Assembly: GCA_037447605.1 (NCBI GenBank)
Contig: CM074804.1
Span: 1,690,170 to 1,754,169, forward strand
Direction of reading: 5' to 3'
Length of the DNA: 64,000 nucleotides
DNA from: Zygnema circumcarinatum
Lineage: Eukaryota > Streptophyta > Zygnematophyceae > Zygnematales > Zygnemataceae
Shown: in pieces, positions 1 to 12,324 of the stretch
How the letters are laid out: every line of letters begins with the position of its first letter
Position numbering within the stretch: the first letter of the stretch is position 1
The notes under the pieces: generated by a model
What the model saw: the letters and a program-made list of their open reading frames with translations, nothing else
Database searches by the model: none
What the model was told of the DNA's origin: nothing
Made by a program: the position numbers and the translations under genes

Positions 1-36
<36 letters not shown>

Positions 37-90
37 GAGAGACAGAGAGAGAGAGAGAGATGTGTTATGGACATAGGATTTGGGCTACGG

Positions 91-185
91 TCAATAGGCA
101 GTCGTCAGGCACTTTAAGCAGATAAAGGTCGACACTGCCAAGAAATTCACAGCTAGGAACACCTCAATAACCCCAAAGGCAGAGT

Positions 186-222
<37 letters not shown>

Positions 223-1020
223 TCCTTCATCACTCCTCTCAACACAACTTGGCCCCTTCCCTCCGTCCCTCATCGTCCAGCGTCCCCTCTCTCCCTCGCT
301 GTTCAAAGCTCCGTCACCACTTCTGCTCCTCCCCCGTTTCCTCCTCTCTCACCCTCCCTCCCCCTCCCTCTCTCACTCTTCCTCCCTCCCCGTCACCACC
401 CTCTACTCCTCCCCCCGTTTCCTCCTCTCGCACACTCCCTCCACCTCCCTCTCTCCCTCTTCCTCCCTCCCCGTCACCACCCTCTACTCCTCCCCCCGTT
501 TCCTCCTCTCCCACCTCCCACACCCCCATCTCTCTCCCTCTTCCTCCCTCGCCCACTCCCTCCCCACCTTAATCCCTCTCGGTCTCGCTCCCCCTCGCCC
601 GTTCCCAGGCCTCTCCCCCTCCACCACCCTCACCCTCTCCCTCCCCTCCCTTCCCCTTCCCTCCCTCTCTCTCCCTCCTCCTCCCTCCCCTTTCCCCTAC
701 CCCTTACTTCCCCACCCCCCACCATCCCTCCCTCTATGCCCTCTCCCTTGCCACCTCCCTCCCCCTCTCCCGCCCACCTTCGTCCTTGTGTTGGGCGCAC
801 TCTCGGAGCGCTTCATCTCAGGTAACGGCACCACCGCCTTCTCCGCCGTCCCAGTGGGCCCCGCCTCGTGGTGCCCCGTTCCATGCAGTGCCGCCGTTCC
901 GGCCTGCACGACGGCGGCCGCGGCGGCATGTGCCCCGTGCGCTGCGGCCGCCCCTGCGCCGGCGACGGCGTGGACTGCGCGAGGAAGGAAGCCGCGGCGC
1001 CGCCTCTCTTCGTCTCCCAT
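91..1020 (-). CDS. Doubtful two-exon small membrane protein
   Basis: A minus-strand ORF starts at 1020 and reads through a GC-rich, Ala/His-rich stretch to a Ser/Arg segment (KRSESAPNTRTK) followed by a plausible GTGGGC donor near 784. Downstream, the minus-strand ORF ending at 91 encodes a hydrophobic tail (GVIEVFLAVNFLAVSTFI) that could be one membrane segment. The acceptor would have to lie inside a GA repeat, which is unusual. I do not recognise the product; the GC bias alone could keep exon 1 open. A non-coding origin is about as likely. Confidence 0.2.
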
Positions 1021-1069
1021 AAGGGGGTCTGCCTCGTCGGGGGTTAAGGGAGTCTCCGCCTGCGGGAGT

Positions 1070-1172
1070 GGGAGGGAGAGGGAGGGGGAGAGGGAGGGGG
1101 AGAGGGAGGGGGAGAGGGAGGGGGAGAGGGAGGGGGAGAGGGAGGGGGAGAGGGAGAGGGAGAGGGAGAGGG
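1070..1172 (+). repeat. (GGGAGA/GGGGGAGAGGGA)n array
   Basis: Regular 12-bp units of GGGAGAGGGAGG type; G-runs are spaced so that G-quadruplex folding is possible. Confidence 0.9.
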
Positions 1173-1559
1173 AGCTTAGAACAAGAGGGTATGAAATTGA
1201 GGGAGTCTCCTTTAGGAGGGGGTGGGAGAGGGTTCAGGGGCGTGAGTTCTATGCACAACTCACGGAGGCTGCCTTCTGTGTGGGAGCCGCCGCGAGTTCA
1301 ATGTCCGCCCGCTCCTCCTGCACTAACCCCGCAAAACTCACTTCAAAACTCTAGTTTTTTTATTTTATAAACCCGACATTACAGAACCCTAAAATGTCCG
1401 CAAGACGCAACTCGAACCCGTTCAGAAAAACCCTCCCTGAAACTCGAAAACCCCATTCTCGAAGTCCAATAAAATCGAATCAAGTCAAAATCCTTCAAAA
1501 CGGGAAGCAACACCTCAAACTCAACCTCCTAATAGAACACATACGCATCTACAACATCA

Positions 1560-4500
1560 TCACCGAATCCACAACATACTCCTCTCCCTCACCTTCACAT
1601 CACCGAGATCCCCTTCTCCTAAAGCATCACTCTCGCCATATGGCTCATCCCTCTGTCGGTTTCCTCTTCTTCTAAGGAACCCACTGAAGTAGCCCTCCTT
1701 CTTCTTTCCCTCCAGCTTCTCTCTCTCCCTCTTCGCCAGCTCCGCCAGCATCTCCCGCTGCTCCGCATCCCACTTCTCTTTCTGCTCCTTCCAGTGCTTC
1801 AGGAGGAGATAGGTACGCATGATGGCTCGGAGCTGCGGGGAGGGAGAGGGGGGGAGAGAGGGAGAGGGAGAGGGACAGGGAGAGGGAGGGGGAGAGGGAG
1901 AAAGGTAAGAGTCGATTACCTTCAGGGTTTTAAAAGACATTGAAGTTTTTAGGGCTTCTTAAGTTTTGCAGCTTGAGGATTTCAGTGTTCTCAAATTCTA
2001 GGGTTATCGGATTTCGACGTTTTGCAAACTAATGGGGTTCCAAGTTTTAGGGTGGGAGAGGGAGAGGGAGAGGGGGAGGAGGGAGGGAGAGGGAGAGAGG
2101 GAAGGAGACGGAGTGAAAATGTGAGAGGGTGCGGGAGAGAGAGAAAGGGGGAAGGAGAGAGAGAGGCAAAGGCAGAACGGCGGCAGGATGGGAGAGGGTC
2201 GAACTGGTGTGGAGGGGAAAGGGGAGATAGAGGGAGTGAGAGACACCTTCTTCCAAAGGGAGCGTCTCCGTGCGACCCTGTGGGCCATAACGAGGAGCTT
2301 TTCGTCGTATGCCAACATGCGCACTCGGATCTCAACCTGCAAACAATACAGGCCCAAGTATGGAGTTCTCGTTTATTTCTACTTTTGCTGAAAGGCCAAA
2401 TTAGCGCTCACTGTGGAGTAATCCACGCACAATGCTTGACAAGAAAACGTGCAAAAATGAGAATTATCTTCCACTTTCCATACCTCCCCCCCTTTTTTTT
2501 TTTTTTTTTCGTTTTTAGTATTTGGAAGGAGGTTGTAACCTGCAGCTGAAGGAGGTAGAAGAGGCTGATGCCCAACATGTACAATCCTCCAATCTGCGAT
2601 AAAAAACTCACTGCAGAAGCAAAACACCAGGCATCAGTCAGGGGGGCTAGGAGGAGGATTGGTGGGAGAGGGAGAGAGGAGGGCGAGGAAGGGAGGGAGA
2701 GTTGACGAGAGGAGAAGGCGAGGAAGGAGGGACTATTTTCTCCTCTCCTAGGAAACAGAAGAGAAAAGCTGAGGGGAGAGGAGACGGCAGTAAAGAGGTA
2801 AGGAGAGGAGAAGAGACGGGGACAGGAGATGAGAGAGGAGGGAGTAGAGTGGGGAGAAGTGAGGAGAGGAGAAACGAGAGAAAGGAGAGAGAAGGGAGAA
2901 TTGAGGAGAAAGGTGAACAGGCTCAGAAAGAAGAGCTCCAAACCCAACCTTCACTCAACAAGCGAAAGCACCAACTCCTCACTGCTTGAGAGAACCAACG
3001 CCAACCCCGCCAGCCCTAAAACTCTCAAACCCACGCATATCAACCCTCAGCATCTCTCTCGCTCTCTCCCCCCCTCCCCTCCCCCCATCCCTCTCTCCTC
3101 TCCTCTATCCCCTCTCCCCTCTCGCCCCTCGCCCATCCCCTCGCCCCTCCCACTCCCCCTCCCCCTCCCCCTCCCCCTCCCTCTCCCTCTCCCTCTCCCT
3201 CTACCTCTCCCCATCTCTCTCGCTCCCCCTCCCCTTACCTCTCTCTATCTCTCTCCCTCTCCCTCCCTCTTTATCTTCTCCCAAGATCCGAATCGTGAAG
3301 CGATTTCTTACAAATGTCACCCAGCGAGTTTGAACTTTTCGTTGTTTCGACGATATATTCGGAGTTGATATTGACTACCACCGTTATCTTCAGCGTGTCG
3401 TTAGGGTTTGCAATGGAAGCCATAACTTCCGTCGTATTGGTGAGGAGAGTTCCCTCAAGAAATTGCCGAAAAGTCGTCTGCAAAATCCTCGTATCGTCTT
3501 GATCTGTCAAATACCTCGGAATAAGTAGCCACTCCAAAATATTATTTAATGGCCCGCGATATACTCCCTCAGGATTCGTTGCTCCACTAGCTATCGATTC
3601 TACATTTCCCTCACTTGTTCTCATAGTAAATTCCACTCCCGTCGCTAAAGCAGGGCGCCCAGGCTTATTGATAAAGTCAAAGGTGACGTAGAAGTAGTCC
3701 ACTGGGAAGCTACAATCGTTGCAACTGACTGTCAGCTTTGGACCTTTATCTGTGTCTTCACATTGGTGAGTTACTCCGGCATCATCTAAACTGAACGGCC
3801 GTTCTATGAGAATGCTATCTGCCACTGTTTCTGAAATGCTGTATTGGCTGCAATCCATGCCACTAACAACAGTGAATTCCCACAAAATGTCGTTTTGAAA
3901 CTGAGAAATGCTTCGTCCAAGGTTTGCAACCAAACTCTGAACAACAGGTTGTTTCACAGCAAACTGCGCATAGGTCAACCTGCAGAGAAAAGTATCCACA
4001 AGGAAGCGCACAACTAACAATATTTAAGAAAAAATTGTCTTAATGTACGGTAGTAGTTAGAATGTGGGTTGTTAGGGAATTGGGGTGCTATTAGGGTCTT
4101 TAAGATTGCGGAATTATTTGAAAAATGTACGAGAATCACGAATACAAAAGCGTTGGTTTTGAATTTCTATGTGTGTACGTTTATCGTAATTTTTGCATAG
4201 AACATGGGCATGCTGAATAGGAAGCCTCAAAAGGGACGTGACAGCGCCTTAAATTTCACTCCCCTCCCAAAAACCTTAAAAACCCTAAAAATCCCCAATC
4301 CTCGCCCTCTAGGTCCTCTCCCTTCATTCTCCCGTCTTCCCCCTGCCTCACAAATCGACTTCAAAGCTCCTTGGATCCCTACAATTCTTAAGGTACTCAA
4401 TGAAATTTTCTACTTTGAAATCGTCGGGCCCAACAGTTTTCTTACCTTCTGAAGGTTTCACTGAGGTCCAGATGTAAACCGAAGTGAAGGCTACCAGCTT

Positions 4501-5745
4501 CAAGTTTGAAATTGATTTTTAACTTATTGATTTTAAAATTTCCATTACTACAGTACAATGTTCCCACTCACCCCGACAAAGTTCCGACAGTGAAAATGTA
4601 ACTCGCCACGGAGCAGATTCCCCCGAGCTCCGTGCGCCGCTTGATCAACACTTTTTGCTCATCCTGCGAGGAAAAATTCAAAATGCGGATGTAGATGAAA
4701 TCAGACTCAACCACTTGAGGGGCTTTAACATTTAGAACTGAATAATACCCCACTCCCTAGGTCCCCTTTTTTCACTCCCCCACACCTCACGTTCTCTCTC
4801 TTTGTCTGTCACTCTCTCCCCCTCGCCTTTCCACAATCCCAGTCCTCTCAATCTTCCCATCCCTCCACACCTTTTCCCCATCGTTCCAAACACTCCTGTC
4901 CTTTCTCGCCCCCCCCCTCTCCCCTCTCCCCACTCCACTCTCTTCCTCTCTCCCTCTCTCCCTTTCTCCCTCTCCCCTCTCCCTTCGCCCCTCGGCCCTC
5001 TCCCCTCACCCCTCTCCCCTCTCCCCCTCCCTCTTCCCTCTCCCCCGCTCTCTCGCTCTCTCTCCGCTTTCCCCCCCCCCCCGTCCCGGCCCCCTCCCTC
5101 TCCCTCTCTCACCAGCCAGTGCTTGCTGTGGTGTGGTGTGGTGGAGTGTGGTGTGTAATGTGTGGTAGGTTTTTAGGGTTTCCCCCCCTCTCCCCTCTCC
5201 CCCGTCCTCCCTCTCCTTCCCTCTCCCTCTCTCACCAGCCAGTGCTTCCTGTGGTAGCGCCTGTCAAGCCGGCTGAGCTCCCAGCGCAGGACGAAGCGCC
5301 ATCCCCCCCCGGGCGTGTTCCCGTCCCCCAACGGAATCACGCGCACTGCGCAGGCGAAGGCGAGCCACACGAAGATGAGGACGATGGTGACCAAGAAGAA
5401 GATGGTCTGCGAGCCCTGCTTCTTCACGAACGTGAAGTCCTTGATGTTGTACGGCTTGAAGCTCGTCTCGTACAGCTCCTCAACATCTTGTCCCGTAGCG
5501 TTCTTGAGGAAAAAATCGTGGCATGTTCCGTTACGGTAGTACTGAGAAACGGTACAAATGCATGTGCCTTGACCTTCAACGACGATGTATTCAGCGCCGG
5601 AGGGGCAAACGAGGGAGGGAGGAGGGGAAAGTGAGGGGGGAGGGGAGAGGGAGGGGGGAGCACGCTGCGCGAAGGCGGAGGGAGAGTGGGAGAGGGTGAG
5701 GGAGAGGGTGAGAACAAGGAGGAGGGAGAGAATGGAGGACCCCAT
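1560..5745 (-). CDS. Three-pass membrane protein of unknown function
   Basis: Six exons, read right to left: 5745-5236, 4756-4572, 3979-3312, 2610-2540, 2336-2247, 1832-1560, giving 598 residues. The start at 5745 opens a clear signal peptide; an in-frame ATG at 5787 is the alternative. Order of parts: signal peptide (1-26), Pro/Ser linker, lumenal Cys-rich segment with an NGT glycosylation site, first membrane helix (IFFLVTIVLIFVWLAFAC), short basic cytosolic link, second helix across exons 2/3, large lumenal beta-rich domain with several NxT sites, third helix in exon 4 (GGLYMLGISLFYLL), and a charged cytosolic tail rich in Lys/Glu that is likely helical. From memory the layout resembles a conserved plant family without known function; I cannot name it. 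Introns carry long purine or pyrimidine tracts. Confidence 0.75.
3060..3280 (+). repeat. CCCTCT tract in intron 3 of the first gene
   Basis: C/T-rich on the plus strand; the same intron carries a G/A-rich tract on the plus strand at 2640-2925, so two opposed homopurine blocks lie in one intron. Confidence 0.85.
5101..5254 (-). repeat. Duplicated exon 1 donor region (decoy splice site)
   Basis: The bases at 5101-5131 repeat 5224-5254 with one mismatch. The right copy holds the true exon 1 donor (end of exon at 5236); the left copy, 123 bp into the intron, carries the same last codons and the same GTGAGA donor. Confidence 0.7.
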
Positions 5746-6837
5746 GGCTAATGGGAGAGGGAGAGAGGGAGAGAGCAGGGGGCTCACATCCTATGGAGTT
5801 TACGGGACAGGTCCGGCATGAGGGAGAGAGAGTGGGAGAGAGCGGGCAGGAGAGGGCAAGATCTCGAGGGCCTCCGCAAACCCTAAAACGGAAGGGAGCC
5901 GCACGTGTCGTCCTCTGCTAGCCGTTGGCAGTCATCCAGACAGGGCCGTACGTAATTCGTACAGTTTCCCTTTGACCATTCACATTGAACCGACCACTCA
6001 CGTCGTTTTGTACCGTTTTGTCTTTTGTGCCACTTGGCGGCCACTGCGACTTGGGAATTCGGAATGCTGACGATAATTGTACCAGAAGTGACGCCATTAA
6101 GGCTGTGATTGGTCCGTTCGACGTGTCAGCGGACAGCGCCTGGCCGTACGGGACAGCATGTCAGGATGTCAGGCATGTCAGATGGCATGGCATTGCATGG
6201 CATGGCATGACATGTGCCAGAGTGCCAGTGTGGCACATGAACATGGCGCATGGGATGGCGAAACATGGTGAAGTGCGGGGCATGGCATGGTTCGACCAGA
6301 GACCATGAGTAAAGCTTTAGCTTGCCCTTTTAACGAATCAACGTTGACTTGCTGAAGAGTAAAGCCAGCACATGTTAAATATAATTCCCAGTTGCTGTTC
6401 ACACTATGGGCCTCATGAGTCTGCTTCACTCGGAGAGGACGCACACACGCCTGCTCCAAATACGCTATGGAGAACACTTTTAAAATAAGTGCAATGAATT
6501 TTTTCTTTGACTTACAATACAATGTATCACCATAACCGCTTTAAGTTAATGAGTACCCCTTTTTCTAACAATTATTAGTTTCCTCTCGTCCGCTCCCCCT
6601 TCCCTCTCCTTCCTTTCTCTTTTTGCCCTTCGCGCTTAGCTCCTGCCTCTCCACATGGAAACTCGCTCCGGTTCAGCGGATGTTCAAGTCTTATTATTGA
6701 TCCATGCAGCCATCTTCTCCGCCATTCAGACGGCGCTGGAGAAGAAATCGCGCTTTTCCGAAGGAGAAAATAACGAACGACACATGCTGAATAGCCCAGA
6801 GAAGGCTATAAAAAAAATTTCATCCTTTTGAAGTCTT
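5746..6837. promoter_or_regulatory. Upstream region of the first gene
   Basis: About 1.1 kb between two minus-strand genes, so it should hold the promoter of the gene ending at 5745 and the 3' end of PFK5. It contains GTAC-core motifs (near 5946-5964 and 6145) and a degenerate GGCAT pentanucleotide run at about 6180-6300. No gene is supported here. Confidence 0.5.
6178..6300. repeat. Degenerate (GGCAT)n run
   Basis: Repeated CATGG/GGCAT pentamers with scattered substitutions. The same pentamer forms a purer array at 51741-51775. Confidence 0.7.
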
Positions 6838-9800
6838 TCAAGCGAAGTCTGGTTGACCAGTGGCGGCTAAGCACCGATGCCACATTCGCCCATTTGGATC
6901 GACATTGCGGGCGTATCTGATGACTTCAGGGATGGGAATATACACATAGTGAGTGTTCACAAGGCCTACAGTGATGCCGGAATATCCTGCAAAGGCTCCA
7001 TGGACCTGCGGAGGGAGAGAGAGCGCATATTCCCCATCAAATAAGGACAAGAAAAAGGGACAGCCACGATTTAGTAATCTTCTAATTCTCAATGAAGCTG
7101 TGAAGTGAAAGCATTGTGTGAGAGGAGGCGGAGGGAGGAAAGGGGGGAGAGAATCGAGGAGAGATGCGAGAGTGCAGATCCTTGTTCAATAAACAAAGCA
7201 AACGTGAACCCCCATGCTTATGTCCCCTCCAAAGTTGTAAAGCGATGGGGAGGACAGATGACGAAGGGGAGAATAGAGGAGAAAATGGAGTGGAGAAGAG
7301 AGGAGAGGAGAGGAGAGGAAGGGAAAGGCGAGAGTGCATACCTCATCAACTAAACATGATAGAATTTAACCCCCCATGATTATGTAACTCTCAAAATATG
7401 CAACAAGCCGTGAGGTGAAATGGGAGGCCTTAAGATGGCGGAGGAGAGAGGAGATAAAGAGAAGACAAGAAGAGAGTGGATATCCGATAGGAAGAGGGGA
7501 TAATGGGGGTTCGAACTAGGCCTTCGTTCAATGCGTGAAGACCTTAAGGGAGCAAATTACGGACAGAGGGAGAGGAGTGGGAGAGAGACTTACAGCGTTC
7601 TGACCAAGGACAGCACACACGATGCTGTCTGATGCGTTGGCCCGGCAGGCTCGGATCATATAAGTGGGGTCAATGTACTTCGCATCGGCAGGGAGGTTCT
7701 TTTCCTTGAAATGCTTACGGACCTTCACCACAAAGCACCCACAACGAAACCAAAGCCATCAAATCATTGAAATTACAAGTGGAAGTCATCCCAGAGTTTG
7801 GATAGATGAGGGGGATAAGAGGACATGTCATGATACAGAAGCTGGCAATGCACCCAAAGTGAAAAATCGAGGCTCGTAGTAATAAGCGATTTGCTTGAAG
7901 GACCTGACATCCAGATCTTCTAGGTTTGACCTATGACCCATACAACCACCATCACACAAAGGAAGCCTGTCCTCCGGCGGCTACCATTCTAACCGTTCAT
8001 ACGGCTACTACGTTCCCCAATACCTCTACTGTCCCTATCACCCGTATCCTCTCCATCATCCTCACGATCACCAGCCCGACCTCTGCCATCTATATGTGCA
8101 TGTTCTCCCCAAACTCGCCTAAACCAGACATAAAAAATAACCCCCATCGCTCTGTTATACCACCTTAGCCAGTTTCAGTTGACTAACCTTTTTCAACAAA
8201 TGTACGCCGATATCCGCCAAGACGGGATTTCCGGAAGCATCGGTGCCACCCTCTCCTGCCAAAAGGTCCTGATTCCCCAAATAGATACATAAAAAAAAGC
8301 ATTACAATTTCCGCCCTAGTACCTACTACTCTCCTCCCCCTCGCCCTAGTTTCCCCCTCATAACCCTAATTATATTCCTAGTCTTTCACTCACAAACGAA
8401 GACTTCAAGAACCATAAAGGAAACGGAAGAACAAAGACCGAAAACTTTCTCAATTAAGCTATTCGTACCCTACAGTTCGCTGTTTCAACCTTGGTATGTT
8501 ATGAATGTGAAAGGGCCCACCTGACCGGCTCCTTCAGCAACGCAGATCATGGCATGGCCCTTTCGCTCAAGCAGATACTCGAGGTGCTGCAGCACTCCGT
8601 TAGGCCCGTCGATAGAAAAGGGTACCTAAAAAAAAGGAAAAAAAAAAAAAAGAATCCACCATTAAATCGTGAAGTTCTGCTCCTCCTCAAAAAGAGAAAC
8701 AGACCCATGAAGTCCTTCAAGTAGTCTTCAAATGGGAGAAGCGGACTAGCCACTGATTTCCCCTGATGTTCACAGAAAGCAGCCGGGACGATTGACCAGT
8801 GAAGCCTTCAAGTCAAACTTAGCTTTCACCGGCGAACTAGGGAAACACTTATTGTATTGCTTACGCATTTCGAAACCAGAACCAGTTGCAATGTAGCTGA
8901 AATTAATGAAATCTCGAGTGAGAGGCTGTCGGAGGACTGAATATTGTCAGCTCACAAGATGGTGTGAGAAACAAGCACACACGAGAAAAAAGAACGGAGC
9001 ATATTTTTGGGAAAAATGGCACCTCGGGAATTAGACAAACGTCCACTTGTCCTGAGGCCAAGCTGGCATGCATTGCGATGAAGCCGCTCTGCCGTCCCAT
9101 TAACTTCACAATGCCAATGCCATGGTAGGCACTCTGCGCCTGCATGGCGAAAAGGACCCACCTGGCTAGCGTAATCAAAATGCAGGGGACTCAAGTGCTG
9201 AAAAGCATCGTAAAATTCTGATATTTAAAATAGGTACTCAGCATATTCAAAATAAAGTACTTACTCAATCATGGATACCTGATATCAACAGTTAATTACA
9301 CGACTTTAAAGCAGCGTTGCGGCTGCAGGGGAGTCTATTGAAAAAAAAAAAGGTTCAAGGTAGAACGTCCGCTTCAGGAAAAGCAGAATCGCGCTGGTAA
9401 GCTTGACCTCAAACCCTGAACTCCCTAAGAACATAAATTAAAATTTGATACTGATCTACTTGCTCTCGTCGCTGGTTTTAGGGGCTGGCTTCCATGTTGC
9501 AGTTCTGCTCAAATTTCAACTCAGGCTCACCTCAACGGAGGCAGCATGGATTGCACGCTGTGCCTCCTCTACCGCCGTGTCAAAACCGAATGTTTTATCC
9601 AACAGCAAAATATCGTTGTCAATGGTCTTTGGCACCCCAACAACTGCTAATTTCATTTTTCGCTTAACAGCCTGCAAGATATTTGGCCCCATTCACCACT
9701 TGAATCAGCACCATACTCACACTTATACATCAACAGTAGCTACATCCACATCGATGTTGGTAGTAACACTAACATCATAGTTGATGACCTACATCATTCT

Positions 9801-12324
9801 GCAAGACGTGGTATGATAAGCACTCACTTCTTGATGGATGGCATCCGCACCCGCATGAGTGCCATTGCCTCCAATAACAAACAACATATTGATTCCTCGC
9901 GCCTGCATACAAAGTTTCACAAATTTTCCCTCCCCACGTCATCCTGAGAGCCCCACCACCAACTGCAAAGGAACTGAGAAATTCAGGATTTTAAGTGAGC
10001 AAATCTATCAAACCCTATATATTATTGCAAAGGCGCTCCTTGCATTGCGGCATCTTTACCTCCAAACTATCCACAATGTCACTTGTTTTACTCCCACCCC
10101 GTGAAACGCCGAGAAGAGAGCCTCCCATAAGGTGAACGTTAGCAACCATGTTTCTTGAAAGCTGCAACCATGGATTCCCAGAAAGAAATGGAGCCGCTTT
10201 AGCAGTCCCCTAAAACCAAGGATTGAATAAAATAACAGTCTTTAGCATGGAAATAGACACACTTTACGACAGAAATGGTATGAGCTACTGGAATCTAGTT
10301 AGGCTATATGTTTAGAAGAAAGGTTGATGTACTACAACCTAGCGTGGAACAGCAACCCTGACTTCCTTTATCGAATCTCACCTCTATGGGAGGAAACGCG
10401 TCATCAAAGAAGCCTCGGTAGCCATATCGAATGCCGGAAATGCTTCGAACGCCGTAAGAATCGAGAGTCATCACAATCTGCTTCCCCAATTCATGAGTGT
10501 TTCGTGATGTCAGGTCAAAAACATATTAAGACAAAGGCAGAAACAGTGCAAGAAAACCAAAAAACAAGGGGAATTTGACCGAAACACTCACTTGGCGAAT
10601 GACATCATTCAGTCCTGGGCAGAGTCCACCACACGTCACAATCGCCGCCTTCACAGTCTGTGGGTTGAAGTAAATACGAGGACGAGGACCCGCTCTCACT
10701 AACCTGGAATCCAGCAAAGGTTGGGTAGCCGAACGTAAAAATTTAAAGCTTCGATATAAGCTTTTCACACTTCTCTCTAATCATAAAAGTCGAATAGAAC
10801 AACTCTGTTCTTCACACTTTGCGCGCTCTCTCTCGCCCTCTCTCAAAACCCCTCCCCACGGCCCCCCTCCTCCTTCAACGACCCCGTGATTCTCCTCTCC
10901 CCCTTTCCTGCCCTCCGTTTCCACTCTCACACACATCTTCTGATTCTATTTCTCCTCCGCCCCTCTCTCTCTCCCCCACCGCTTCCTCTTCCTTTTCCCC
11001 TCTCCCTCCCCCTCCCCCCCCCCTTCAACTTTGCAGCTGGACACAGACCAGTGATGGTAGAAGTTGCAGTCATCCGCACATTCAGCGCCCGCAGTGGCGG
11101 GATGGGAGTACTTGATCACCTGTTCGTTCACCGCACAGCAAACAAACATTCATTAAAGTGAATTAATCAAGCCATGCAGAGAGCTTATGATCTGCACTAC
11201 CGCATTCACCGGGAACGACCAACAGCTCGTCAACAGAATAATTGGAGAAAAAACAGTTTTCTTTAATAACTTTTAACCAACAGAACTATCCCACAGATAT
11301 AAACTTCTCTACTCCAGAAAAAGTGTACCTTCACAGTTTAAGCTGCTGTCAGACAATACCTCGGAAGCACACACATTGTAGAGACATAAATCCACAATAC
11401 GACAGCCTTCCTTATTCGTCAAGACAAAAAAAAAAACGGGAGAGAATTATAAGCCATGCATTCTGATCTTAAGACTAAGAAATTAACACTTTGAATCATG
11501 GTTATGAATGTACGAATGTTGATCGACTACCTTGAGAAGCACTTTATCGTTGTCGTGCACAAAAAGGGAGCTGGTTCCCAGCTCTTGCAGCTCTGGATCG
11601 GCTATCCTTCCATTACTCCTTACGGGCAGGGGACAGCTGCTCAAAAACAAACACAAAAAAAGAAAAGTTACAGCTGTCATAAGCAACTGCATGACCGATC
11701 CTTATAACCAACTGTGATGATTAACAGGAAGGATTACCTGATCTCGAGAATTCAAAGGAGATGAGCGAAAAAAATATTAAAAAAAAAAACGTGATTCTGT
11801 CAATGCCCACACTGCAACACTAGTTCCAATTGAAGTCAAAAGTTCCAGTTGTAGTTGACAAGTCCTGACATGGCAAATAAGGAACCTCACCTTGTTTTTG
11901 TGCAGAAATTGGACATGAGAGGGTCCTCTTGAGGGAACAGATCCGTGACATGCGGCAGCCAATAGCGCTTGCGCAGATCCGCCTCGATGGGGTCGTCGAT
12001 CATCTCCAAATACTCCTCCAGCGTCACGCGGTCCAAACTGCTGCTGCCAGCCACCGCCATGGACGGCTCGCCTCTCCTTCCCTTGAAGGAGGGAGAGGGA
12101 GAGCTAAGGAGTGAGATTCTCTTCAAGGCTCTCCTCTCCTGCCGACTGGCTCCTGCACTCACGCTCTTGCAGATGCTGGAGCGTTGGAGACCAGCGAACT
12201 GCTGGAAGGGAGCGTGCGGAGGAGGAGAAAGGTGGCAAGAGGTAGCCATGGCGCCGGCGCTGGACTCTGATGGGAGATCGGACGACCAAGAGAGGGTCTG
12301 AGAAGGGGCAAGCGGAGCCGCCAT
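6838..12324 (-). CDS. PFK5: Plastid ATP-dependent 6-phosphofructokinase, PFK5-like
   Basis: Phosphorylates fructose 6-phosphate with ATP, the committed glycolytic step, here probably in the plastid. Thirteen exons (12324-11891, 11636-11531, 11119-11049, 10703-10592, 10477-10382, 10161-10060, 9902-9828, 9671-9531, 9139-9023, 8625-8521, 8268-8188, 7722-7594, 7005-6838) join to 578 residues with all phases matching. Residues 1 to about 100 are Ser/Ala/Arg-rich with few acidic residues, like a transit peptide. The catalytic core shows [35 protein letters not shown] with [45 protein letters not shown] and the C-terminal RMWHRC. The GYRGFFD and SAYHGIGI forms fit the plastid PFK5 type from memory. 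Two cysteines five residues apart flank the first intron; see findings. It is divergent to HMCES. Confidence 0.93.

Larger units (their letters stand above)
1..1559. other. Spacer with GA/CT tracts, 3' side of the first gene
   Basis: Dinucleotide GA repeat at 1-60, CT repeat at about 190-225, long C/T-rich tract at 310-740, and a GGGAGA array at about 1070-1170. Between them lies a GC-rich island (780-1020) with a possible exon, listed separately. The stretch from 1190 to 1559 is unremarkable AT-richer sequence after the stop codon of the gene at 1560-5745. Confidence 0.6.

Noticed and set aside
249-572. Pro/Ser-rich ORF in the CT tract, and its purine mirror
   Set aside because: Low-complexity reading of simple repeats; open in several frames on both strands. 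The same applies to ORFs at 2829-3368, 4802-5158, 22230-22745, 23768-24174, 55126-55777, 57571-58338, 59961-60422, 61670-62414 and 63164-63814.
8757-8905. Minus-strand open stretch in PFK5 that looked like an extra exon
   Set aside because: The flanking exons join directly as LIPE-VPFSIDG, the family sequence, so this is intron.
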